Made by a program: the position numbers and the translations under genes. From the NCBI GenBank assembly GCA_964489695.1, contig CAZAZP010000030.1:1-9540 (forward strand): a DNA stretch of 9,540 nucleotides, read 5' to 3'. Position 1 is the stretch's first letter; each line of letters opens with the position of its first letter. A model generated the notes under the pieces. It worked only from the letters and a program-made list of their open reading frames with translations. It searched no databases and was not told where the DNA came from. Positions 1-5,514 of this stretch are shown in pieces. The DNA is from CAYUXU01 sp964489695 (GTDB lineage Bacteria; Bacillota_I; Bacilli_A; Erysipelotrichales; Erysipelotrichaceae).

Positions 1-257
1 ACTAACGCGTTAACCGAAAACATGGCGACTTTCGGGTTATCGATAATTAAATCATACCGGTATTTATTGGGTCCAACCTCATTAATCGTTCCGGTTAAAT
101 CAAAATAACTCGAGCTAGCCGAAAATAACTCATTATTCATAATTTCATGATAATAGGTCTCATACTTCTGTTTAATAATCTGTTCGGTTTTATTAGTTGA
201 TTGACAACCACTAACGCTTAATAATACCACCAGTAATAGAACTAATTTATTTTTCAT
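1..257 (-). CDS. Putative lipoprotein, 3' part cut by window edge
   Basis: This open frame begins at ATG 257-255 and runs 85 codons to the left edge without a stop, so only the N-terminus is visible. The first 18 residues form a lipoprotein signal peptide: a short basic start (MKNK), a Leu/Val-rich core and the lipobox VSGC with Cys18. The mature protein is therefore predicted to be lipid-anchored on the outer face of the membrane. The visible mature part starts with a Gln/Lys/Glu-rich helix-like stretch and then changes to polar, beta-prone sequence. I do not recognise the family. It lies 51 nt downstream of tyrS with its own predicted promoter and a modest ribosome binding site (AGAGG, 5 nt from ATG). 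It was found by translating the minus strand directly. The lipoprotein call is firm; the function is unknown. Confidence 0.8.
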   Translation of the reverse strand, partial: MKNKLVLLLVVLLSVSGCQSTNKTEQIIKQKYETYYHEIMNNELFSASSSYFDLTGTINEVGPNKYRYDLIIDNPKVAMFSVNAL

Positions 258-273
258 AGGCTACCTCTTAATA

Positions 274-282
274 ATTATAACA
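274..282 (-). promoter_or_regulatory. Extended -10 promoter for the left-edge lipoprotein gene
   Basis: On the minus strand the bases TGTTATAAT form an extended -10 element (TGn plus perfect TATAAT) 16 nt before the lipoprotein ATG. No good -35 box sits at normal spacing; the nearest TTGACC is only 14 nt upstream, which fits an extended -10 promoter. A second TATAAT lies 10 bp further upstream (284-289). Start of transcription is inferred near 267, inside the AGAGG ribosome binding site. Confidence 0.5.
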
Positions 283-308
283 CATTATAAATTGGTCAAA
301 ACTGGAAA

Positions 309-1559
309 TTATTCACTAAATTCCAAGACATAGTACCGTTTCTTGCCCCGTCTAATAATGATAAAGCGGGAGTATAAGGCTTGTTTCAAATTAAATTCAT
401 AGTCAAGGTCCGTGACTTTTATGCCATTAATTTGAATCGAGCCATTAGTTAATAACTCACGTGCTTCACGTTTACTACTAGCTGCTTGAGCTAAAACTAA
501 ACCATCCACAATGTTAATCGCCTGTTTAAGATCAATCTTTTCAGCTTCTTTTAAGGCAGTTTCTAATTCTTTTAAAGTAAGTTCTTGAAAATTACCCGAG
601 AAAAAGGTTTCAGTAATCTTTAATGCTTGCTTTAAGCCCGCTTCTCCATGGACTAAGGCGGTTAATTCTTCCGCTAAGGCTTTTTGCGCTTCGCGTAAAT
701 GTGGGGCTACTTGCACACTTTGAGCTAACTGCTCAATTTCTGCTAAACTCCGAAATGACAACCGTTTTAAGAAATCGATAATATCGGCATCACTGGTATT
801 GACGAAATACTGATAAAATTCATATGGACTAGTCCGATTGGCATCTAACCAGATATTCTCGCCTTCGGATTTACCAAACTTTGTTCCATCAGCTTTCATA
901 ATTAAAGATGAAGTAATGCCAAAAACTTTTACTTGATCACCCAACATTTTCCGAATTAATTCGGTGCCGCTAGTCAAGTTCCCCCATTGATCACTACCGC
1001 CTATCTGGGCTTCACAATGGTATAGTTCATAAAGCTTTAACCAATCAATCGCTTGTAAAATAGTATAACTAAATTCAGTAAAAGAAATACCGGTCTTAAG
1101 TCGACTAGCAACGATATCCTTGGCAATCATATAATTAACGTTAAAATGCTTACCATAATCACGTAAAAAATCTAATAGACTTATTTGCGCTAACCAATCA
1201 TAGTTATTAGCTAAAAGCGCCTGATCAGCTGAAAAATCCAAAAATAAACTGAGCTGCTTTTTTAAAGCTTGCACGTTTTCTTGAATCACACTTAATGATT
1301 GGAGCTGACGTTCCGAGGTCGGACGCGGATCACCAATCATACCTGTCCCGCCACCACATAAAGCAATAACGCGATGACCGGCTTGTTGGTATCTCTTTAA
1401 AATTAAGACTTGTTGGAGATGTCCAATATGCAAAGAATCAGCTGTCGGATCAAAACCACAATACAAAGTTAACGGCGTTTCTAACCGCTTTTTTAAACCT
1501 TCGTAATCTGTTACATCTTTAATTAATCCGCGTGCTTGCAGCTCTGCTAATAAATCCAT
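309..1559 (-). CDS. tyrS: Tyrosyl-tRNA synthetase
   Basis: A class I aminoacyl-tRNA synthetase that activates tyrosine with ATP and charges tRNA-Tyr in the cytoplasm. The 416-residue length is normal for the bacterial TyrRS family. Visible motifs are the CGFDPT segment of the tyrosine pocket (34-39), the HIGH signature (44-47), the YTILQAxD helix (165-172), GGSDQWGN (187-194) and a KMSKS-equivalent loop reading KFGKS (227-231). An S4-type RNA-binding domain follows at about 350-410 (SKREARELL, then NGSIQINGIKV). The start is supported by AGGAGG five nt upstream. It lies downstream of ccpA, separated by 120 nt with its own promoter and a structured leader; it is therefore probably transcribed independently, perhaps with some read-through. 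No truncation or missing catalytic motif is apparent. Confidence 0.97.
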   Translation of the reverse strand: MDLLAELQARGLIKDVTDYEGLKKRLETPLTLYCGFDPTADSLHIGHLQQVLILKRYQQAGHRVIALCGGGTGMIGDPRPTSERQLQSLSVIQENVQALKKQLSLFLDFSADQALLANNYDWLAQISLLDFLRDYGKHFNVNYMIAKDIVASRLKTGISFTEFSYTILQAIDWLKLYELYHCEAQIGGSDQWGNLTSGTELIRKMLGDQVKVFGITSSLIMKADGTKFGKSEGENIWLDANRTSPYEFYQYFVNTSDADIIDFLKRLSFRSLAEIEQLAQSVQVAPHLREAQKALAEELTALVHGEAGLKQALKITETFFSGNFQELTLKELETALKEAEKIDLKQAINIVDGLVLAQAASSKREARELLTNGSIQINGIKVTDLDYEFNLKQALYSRFIIIRRGKKRYYVLEFSE

Positions 1560-1577
1560 CTTATCCTCCTGTAAAGA

Positions 1578-1599
1578 AAAAGTATCAATTGATACTTTT
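1578..1599 (-). terminator. Palindrome followed by T-rich tract, possible terminator behind ccpA
   Basis: A perfect inverted repeat with arms AAAAGTATC and GATACTTTT around an AATT loop; on the minus strand the second arm runs into TTCTTT. It lies 80 nt past the ccpA stop and ahead of the tyrS ribosome binding site. The stem has only two G-C pairs, so as an intrinsic terminator it would be weak. A perfectly symmetrical DNA site of this kind could also be a protein operator. Confidence 0.35.
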
Positions 1600-1649
1600 G
1601 GTGGGCTTAATTTTGTTGACCTTTGACATTAATTAGCCTTGGTATCAAT
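1578..1649 (-). promoter_or_regulatory. tyrS leader with competing inverted repeats (possible attenuator)
   Basis: The predicted tyrS leader begins with ATTGATAC (1649-1642) and later carries a perfect 22-bp palindrome at 1578-1599, whose core is GTATCAATTGATAC. The palindrome can fold as a 9-bp stem with an AATT loop followed by a U-rich run, like a weak terminator. Its first arm can instead pair over 8 bp with the copy at the leader start. An imperfect stem (GGCTAATT...AATTAAGCC, 1604-1638) lies between and would bring the two together. The repeats are directly visible; an attenuation role is inferred. It is not a T-box: I find no GGTGG-type T-box sequence and the leader is only about 90 nt. 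Confidence 0.4.
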
Positions 1650-1654
1650 AACTA

Positions 1655-1683
1655 ATTATAAGGAAAACTTTACGATAAATCAA
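1655..1683 (-). promoter_or_regulatory. Sigma-A type promoter for tyrS
   Basis: On the minus strand, TTGATT (1683-1678) and TATAAT (1660-1655) are separated by exactly 17 nt. The -10 is a perfect match and the -35 matches 4 of 6. The -35 overlaps the TGA stop of ccpA. Transcription should start near 1648, giving a leader of about 89 nt ahead of the tyrS ATG. Confidence 0.6.
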
Positions 1684-2672
1684 TGATGACTAGACTGACG
1701 CGGAGTAAAGAAGCAACTTAATTCTACTAACTTGTCATATTCAGCTTCGACACTTAACATCTTAGTAATTTGACGCATTGCAACGGCCCCTAAGTCGTAA
1801 CTAGGAATCGCAAAACCCGAGATTTGGGGTCGGACCATCGCATTATACTTCGTATCAATCACACAAATAATTTGTAAGTCTTTTGGTACTTCTAAGCCAT
1901 TTTCACGGGCAGCGTTTAAACAAGCTAAAGCTTGTGAATCACGATTGACTATTACCACTTCTGGACGCTTAATTTTAAAGTATTCAACTAAAAAAGCATA
2001 GGAACTACGATACATTTCTGGAATATCGACAAAGTTCGTAAAAGTTAGATGATGATCTAAAAAAGCTTGTTTGGCCCCTTTTAAAAACTGTTCAACTGAA
2101 TTAACATTTTTCCGATCTTTAATGATGGCGATATTACTGATATTTTGTTCTAAATAATTAGTCACTAAATTATAAATCGCTTTTTCAATATTGACGTAAA
2201 CCGAAGATAAATTTTCTCCTGCGACTTTATTTCCAATCACAACAATTGGAATATCGTAATTATTTAAAGCTTTAATTTGTTCATCACTTATCCGATTATT
2301 ATAAATTATCGCTCCATCTACCCGCGATTTAATAATCGTTTCAACCAAGTCATTAATTTCTGAAATACCTTCTGTCGTGGTATGTAAAACAATATTATAT
2401 TTATAGATTTTTGCCACATCTAAAATACCATTGATTATCTGACCCGTATAAGTAAAACTTGCTTCGGGAATAACTAAAGCAATGGACGTCGTTTTTTGTA
2501 AGGCTAGTCCTTGAGCGATGGCATTTGGCTTATAGCCTAACGCTTCGATCGTTTCTTGAACTTTTAACTTCGTATCCGGTTTAACGACCGGAGAATCATT
2601 TATTACGCGAGAAACAGTGGCGGAAGAAACTTTCGCCACCCGTGCGACATCGTTAATGGTCACCTTTTTCAT
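1680..2672 (-). CDS. ccpA: LacI-family catabolite control protein A
   Basis: A LacI/GalR-type transcription factor, 330 residues, the usual CcpA length. In Bacillota CcpA binds Ser46-phosphorylated HPr and acts at cre sites to control carbon metabolism. Residues 1-57 form the LacI helix-turn-helix and hinge (TINDVARVAKVSSATVSRVI, then GYKPNAIAQGLA). The rest is a periplasmic-binding-protein-like effector domain. The C-terminal stretch MVRPQ...IPSYDLGAVAMRQITK (279-304) matches the CcpA signature, including the Tyr-Asp and Arg that contact HPr-Ser-P in the family. The usual core GFDNT of the family reads VIDTK here (271-275), an unusual change near the effector pocket. The start codon directly abuts the TAA of the upstream gene, so it is probably translationally coupled. 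A cre site lies ahead of the three-gene unit, suggesting autoregulation. An alternative is another LacI-family regulator, but context and C-terminus favour CcpA. Confidence 0.88.
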   Translation of the reverse strand: MKKVTINDVARVAKVSSATVSRVINDSPVVKPDTKLKVQETIEALGYKPNAIAQGLALQKTTSIALVIPEASFTYTGQIINGILDVAKIYKYNIVLHTTTEGISEINDLVETIIKSRVDGAIIYNNRISDEQIKALNNYDIPIVVIGNKVAGENLSSVYVNIEKAIYNLVTNYLEQNISNIAIIKDRKNVNSVEQFLKGAKQAFLDHHLTFTNFVDIPEMYRSSYAFLVEYFKIKRPEVVIVNRDSQALACLNAARENGLEVPKDLQIICVIDTKYNAMVRPQISGFAIPSYDLGAVAMRQITKMLSVEAEYDKLVELSCFFTPRQSSHH

Positions 2673-3152
2673 TTAATCATCCTGGTGATCCTGATTGTCA
2701 GTCTCTTCTTCGGCTGAAGTTGGTTTAACTATTTTTTTCCAAAATTGTTTAATTTGGCTACTAATTTTTCCGCTGGCTTGATTAGCTTTATCTAAAGCTT
2801 CTTTGACTTCGGGCTTTTGAGCGACTTCATCTAATTTTTCTTTCGTGGCAGCTAAACCAGCACTGGCAGATTTGGAAACTTTAGCCAAGGTATCTTTGAC
2901 TTTTTCATTGTCTTTAAATTCATCAAACTTTTGACTAGCGTCATGCGCAAAATGTTTCGCCCCTGATTTAACGTCTTTAGTAAATTGCTTTACTTTCTCT
3001 TGGTTAGCTACATCTTGGACTTTTTTATTAATTTCGCTCGCTACTTGACTGGATACTTTTTTAGTTTTATCGACAGCTTGTTTCACTTTTTCATTTTTAG
3101 CTAAATCATCAACTTTAGCTTTAGTTTCATCTAACAATTTATCAATTTTCAT
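2673..3152 (-). CDS. Lys-rich repeat protein in the ytxH position
   Basis: A 159-residue, strongly charged, Lys/Ala-rich, predicted mostly helical protein with no signal peptide and no membrane segment; the last 15 residues are acidic. It is made of near-exact 31-residue repeats: the motif (E/P)(K/E)VK recurs at 21, 52, 83 and 114, and a K-hydrophobic-(D/Q)-(D/E)-hydrophobic motif at 13, 44, 75 and 106. By position (after a DUF948/YtxG-like gene, before ccpA) it corresponds to B. subtilis ytxH, a general-stress-related gene, but it lacks the N-terminal hydrophobic segment I associate with YtxH proteins, so I give no symbol. AGGAGG sits 9 nt before the ATG. It overlaps the upstream gene by 11 nt and its TAA touches the ccpA ATG. 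The function is unknown; an envelope- or stress-related helical protein is the likeliest guess. Confidence 0.85.
   Translation of the reverse strand: MKIDKLLDETKAKVDDLAKNEKVKQAVDKTKKVSSQVASEINKKVQDVANQEKVKQFTKDVKSGAKHFAHDASQKFDEFKDNEKVKDTLAKVSKSASAGLAATKEKLDEVAQKPEVKEALDKANQASGKISSQIKQFWKKIVKPTSAEEETDNQDHQDD
2724..3116 (-). repeat. 31-residue (93-bp) protein repeats inside the ytxH-position gene
   Basis: Residues 13-143 of the encoded protein fit a fixed 31-residue period. Hydrophobic positions line up as V23/V54/V85/V116, V45/F76/L107/W138 and V48/F79/V110/I141; K24/K55/K86/K117 is invariant. The partial unit at 13-19 matches the end of a full unit. No insertion or deletion breaks the period, which suggests internal duplication of a 93-bp segment with later divergence. 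Confidence 0.85.
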
Positions 3153-3546
3153 CCGTTAATTCCTCCTTGGCTTCTGCGGTTTTAATTGGTGTGGTAGCTT
3201 TATCGGTTTTAAACCAACTACTAATAAATTCTTTAATTTGACTATAATTATCTGAAACTAGTTTAATTCCCTTATCAATTAGATTTAAGGAAGTCGTATG
3301 GGCTAAATCTAACGTACCAGCAATTTTAGCGGCGGTATCTAGGGGCGATTGTAGCTTATTGATACTTTGATCAACATTAATAATCGTTTTATTAACAGCA
3401 CTTAAGGTTTCATTAGCTCGCTTTGTTAGTTTTATGAGATGAATAATCAGAAAAACTAAAGCAACTAAAAAAATAGCCAAAACTATCGGAACGATTTGTC
3501 CGAAAAATTCTGACACTGTTGTTAGCCAATTAAGAAAATCTTGCAT
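3142..3546 (-). CDS. ytxG: DUF948 (YtxG-like) small membrane protein
   Basis: A 134-residue protein with one clear membrane segment at about 15-38 (Ile/Val/Leu/Phe-rich), followed by KLTKRANETLSAVNKTI and a long helical, coiled-coil-like stretch to about 112, then a Lys/Glu/Thr-rich tail. This layout, one N-terminal helix then an amphipathic region with 'NxTLSAVNKTIxNVDxSI' spacing, is that of the DUF948/YtxG family. Position supports this: after murC and before a ytxH-like gene and ccpA, as in Bacillus and staphylococci. It is the first gene of a three-gene unit with its own promoter; AGGAG lies 9 nt ahead of the ATG. It ends in TGA at 3144-3142 and overlaps the next gene by 11 nt. The molecular role of the family is not well defined. 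Confidence 0.8.
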   Translation of the reverse strand: MQDFLNWLTTVSEFFGQIVPIVLAIFLVALVFLIIHLIKLTKRANETLSAVNKTIINVDQSINKLQSPLDTAAKIAGTLDLAHTTSLNLIDKGIKLVSDNYSQIKEFISSWFKTDKATTPIKTAEAKEELTDEN

Positions 3547-3566
3547 TTTACCACACTCCTAATACT

Positions 3567-3595
3567 ATCATAAGGCAAAATGTAAATATTTTCAA
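3567..3595 (-). promoter_or_regulatory. Sigma-A promoter for the ytxG-ytxH-ccpA unit
   Basis: On the minus strand TTGAAA (3595-3590) and TATGAT (3572-3567) are separated by exactly 17 nt; each box matches 5 of 6 consensus bases. Only 20 nt separate the -10 from the ytxG-like ATG, so the start of transcription (near 3560) would fall on the AGGAG ribosome binding site, giving a leader of about 14 nt. Confidence 0.7.
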
Positions 3596-3601
3596 GAGTT
3601 T

Positions 3602-3615
3602 TGATAGCGATTACA
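3602..3615 (-). promoter_or_regulatory. cre site (CcpA operator) ahead of the ccpA operon
   Basis: The minus-strand bases TGTAATCGCTATCA match the classical cre consensus TGWAANCGNTNWCA at every defined position, including the central CG. The site lies between the murC stop and the promoter of the unit that contains ccpA. Its centre is about 48 bp upstream of the predicted transcription start, just beyond the -35 box. That place suits either CcpA-dependent activation or a roadblock for read-through from murC. The match is seen in the sequence; binding is inferred. Confidence 0.7.
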
Positions 3616-3623
3616 CTAGCTAA

Positions 3624-4925
3624 TTATAAATACATTTTCACTAAACTCGCTAGATAATAAATATCCTTATCTGACATAAAAACAAAGCAAGCTGGAGCCC
3701 GACTAGCGATATATTTAGCGCCTATTTCATCTTCACTAACCACCACCGCATTAGGCAACCTTTCCGCTAAATAATGGACATCAATGGAAATATCGGTTTC
3801 ATAATCATCAATACTATTAAACGGACATAAAATGATCTCATCTGCTAAATGAAACGCAGCTTTAAATAAAGTAGCGAAATGAAAAATCCGAGAAGCTCGA
3901 TGAGGTTTATACACCGCGACGATTTTCTCTTGTGGATACTTTATCCGTGCTGCTTGTAAAGTGACACCAATTTCGGTTGGATGGTGGGCATAATCGTCAA
4001 TAAATATTGAATCCTTCACCTGTTCAATCACAAAACGACGTTTAACCCCATGATAATTATTAAAGCCCACCGCGATCTCACTGGCCGATAAACCTTTTAA
4101 ATGGGCCACCGTAATAACAGCTAAACTATTTAGTAATTGATGACTTCCCACAAAGGGTAAAGCAAAATGACCAAAGTATTCACCTTGCCAAATTACATCA
4201 AATTCCATCCCATTAGGACCTTCATCAATGTTGATTGCTTGGATGTCATTAGTTGGTTTTAAACCATAATAGAGTAATTCTCGATCATAGTCCAATTGCT
4301 GGGTAGTTTCACTATCGCCATAAACAACTAACGCAGTCGATACTTGCTCAGCAAATTCTTGAAAAGCTGCGTTGTACTCAGCCTGAGTTGGATAATAATC
4401 GACATGGTCATAGCCAATGTTCGTAATAATGGCGATATCGGGCTGATACGCTAAAAAATGCCGTTTGAACTCACAAGCTTCCACAATTAACTGGGTAGTA
4501 GTGGCATCAAGTTGCCCACTACCATCGCCAATTAAATACCCAGTGGGAAAATATGGCGCTAACACCGCGGCTAATAAAGCGGTGGTGGTAGTTTTACCAT
4601 GTGTCCCAGCAACCGCTACTGTTTCATAGTTTTGCATCAACTGTCCTAAAAATTCATGATAATAAAAGTGTTTAATCGTTGGATTAGCTAATGCTGCTTT
4701 TACTTCCGGATGATCTAACCCAAAGGCATTGCCAATAATTACTTGATAGTTGTCTTGTAAATTATCTGGGTTAAAAGGATAAATTTTAATCCCTTGGTCG
4801 CGTAATGCTTGTTCGGTAAAAAGTGGTTTATCAATATCTGAGCCAGCTACTTCATAACCTAAGCCTTTTAACATTAAGGCTAAAGCTGCCATCCCGGTAC
4901 CTTTGATTCCAATAAAATAATACAT
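3624..4925 (-). CDS. murC: UDP-N-acetylmuramate--L-alanine ligase
   Basis: A cytoplasmic ATP-dependent ligase that adds L-alanine to UDP-N-acetylmuramate, the first amino-acid step of the peptidoglycan stem peptide. The 433-residue length fits Bacillota MurC. Domain 1 has the nucleotide-sugar-binding loop GIKGTGM (6-12). Domain 2 has the Mur ligase P-loop GTHGKTTT (107-114), the EACEFKRHF segment (149-157) and NIGYDHVDYY (169-178). Domain 3 begins near 297 with RRF and holds DDYAHHPTEIG (310-320), a family hallmark. The ATG directly abuts the TAA of the preceding gene, and AGGAG lies 9 nt ahead of it within that gene, so translation is probably coupled. No clear terminator follows; the next promoter and cre site lie within 77 nt. 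All key motifs are intact. Confidence 0.96.
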   Translation of the reverse strand: MYYFIGIKGTGMAALALMLKGLGYEVAGSDIDKPLFTEQALRDQGIKIYPFNPDNLQDNYQVIIGNAFGLDHPEVKAALANPTIKHFYYHEFLGQLMQNYETVAVAGTHGKTTTTALLAAVLAPYFPTGYLIGDGSGQLDATTTQLIVEACEFKRHFLAYQPDIAIITNIGYDHVDYYPTQAEYNAAFQEFAEQVSTALVVYGDSETTQQLDYDRELLYYGLKPTNDIQAINIDEGPNGMEFDVIWQGEYFGHFALPFVGSHQLLNSLAVITVAHLKGLSASEIAVGFNNYHGVKRRFVIEQVKDSIFIDDYAHHPTEIGVTLQAARIKYPQEKIVAVYKPHRASRIFHFATLFKAAFHLADEIILCPFNSIDDYETDISIDVHYLAERLPNAVVVSEDEIGAKYIASRAPACFVFMSDKDIYYLASLVKMYL

Positions 4926-5501
4926 TTAATCTAACTCCTGATTAAATAAAGTAAAACTCTCATCTTCTTCTTCCGGAGTTAACTCAAATTCACTAATTAA
5001 GTCATCAATTGAATCTAAATCAGCTTGCTCTTTCCTTGGTAAAGTAAGCTCGGTAGGCTCACTAGTTAATGGGGTCATTGGCTTAAGACTACCGTAGATT
5101 GGACTTAAAACCGTCCCTAAGATGCTACTAGTTGCTTGACTTGCTGTTGAAATTCCCGTTAGTTGCTTTTTAATCATGGGTTGATCAGCTGGAGCAATCC
5201 CAAAAATCGGACTAATCACTGGCATAAATTCATAAGCATAATCAAGTTCATCGACTAGTTCACTTTCATCTATTTCTGGCATCTTTTCGACTGGTTCTTC
5301 CACGAGCGGTTCTTTTAACGGTGGATCAAGTCGTAAATCTGCTAACACCTTTCGATTTGTTACAACTGGTTCAGTTTCATTCAATGTTTCACTTGGTTGT
5401 TTGGGGGCAGGGGAAAACGGTACTTCTTTAACTTCCGGAGCATCAATTTCTTCAATCTCTTCGATTTCTTCAATAAAGAAATCTTTCAGTTTTTTCAGCA
5501 T
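4926..5501 (-). CDS. Acidic low-complexity protein with two SPI(F/Y)G motifs
   Basis: A 191-residue, Glu/Pro-rich, probably largely disordered protein. It opens with an amphipathic helix (LKKLKDFFIEEIEEIEEID), which could touch the membrane. Two similar motifs follow, VISPIFGIAP (95-104) and VLSPIYGSLKP (131-141), 36 residues apart, and the C-terminus is acidic (165-191). There is no signal peptide, no membrane span and no catalytic motif. I do not recognise a named family. In Bacillus the gene ahead of murC encodes the DNA translocase SftA, and from memory the N-terminal linkers of such proteins and some Erysipelotrichia proteins carry SPxYG-like motifs. This could be a free-standing relative of that linker without the ATPase, but that is speculation. 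It follows the lipoprotein gene by 13 nt, with GAGG ahead of its ATG, and abuts murC. Confidence 0.8.
   Translation of the reverse strand: MLKKLKDFFIEEIEEIEEIDAPEVKEVPFSPAPKQPSETLNETEPVVTNRKVLADLRLDPPLKEPLVEEPVEKMPEIDESELVDELDYAYEFMPVISPIFGIAPADQPMIKKQLTGISTASQATSSILGTVLSPIYGSLKPMTPLTSEPTELTLPRKEQADLDSIDDLISEFELTPEEEDESFTLFNQELD
5448..5474 (-). repeat. Three tandem 9-bp units encoding Ile-Glu-Glu
   Basis: Three 9-bp units in tandem (plus strand TTCTTCAAT, CTCTTCGAT, TTCTTCAAT) encode the (IEE)-type run near the start of the acidic protein. Two bases differ in the middle unit. Such a run could change length by slippage without shifting the frame. Confidence 0.7.
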
Positions 5502-5514
5502 CGTTAGTCCTCGC

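Noticed and set aside
1560..1680. T-box riboswitch ahead of tyrS
   Set aside because: There is no GGTGG-type T-box sequence, the leader is only about 90 nt, and no specifier stem with a Tyr codon bulge can be placed.
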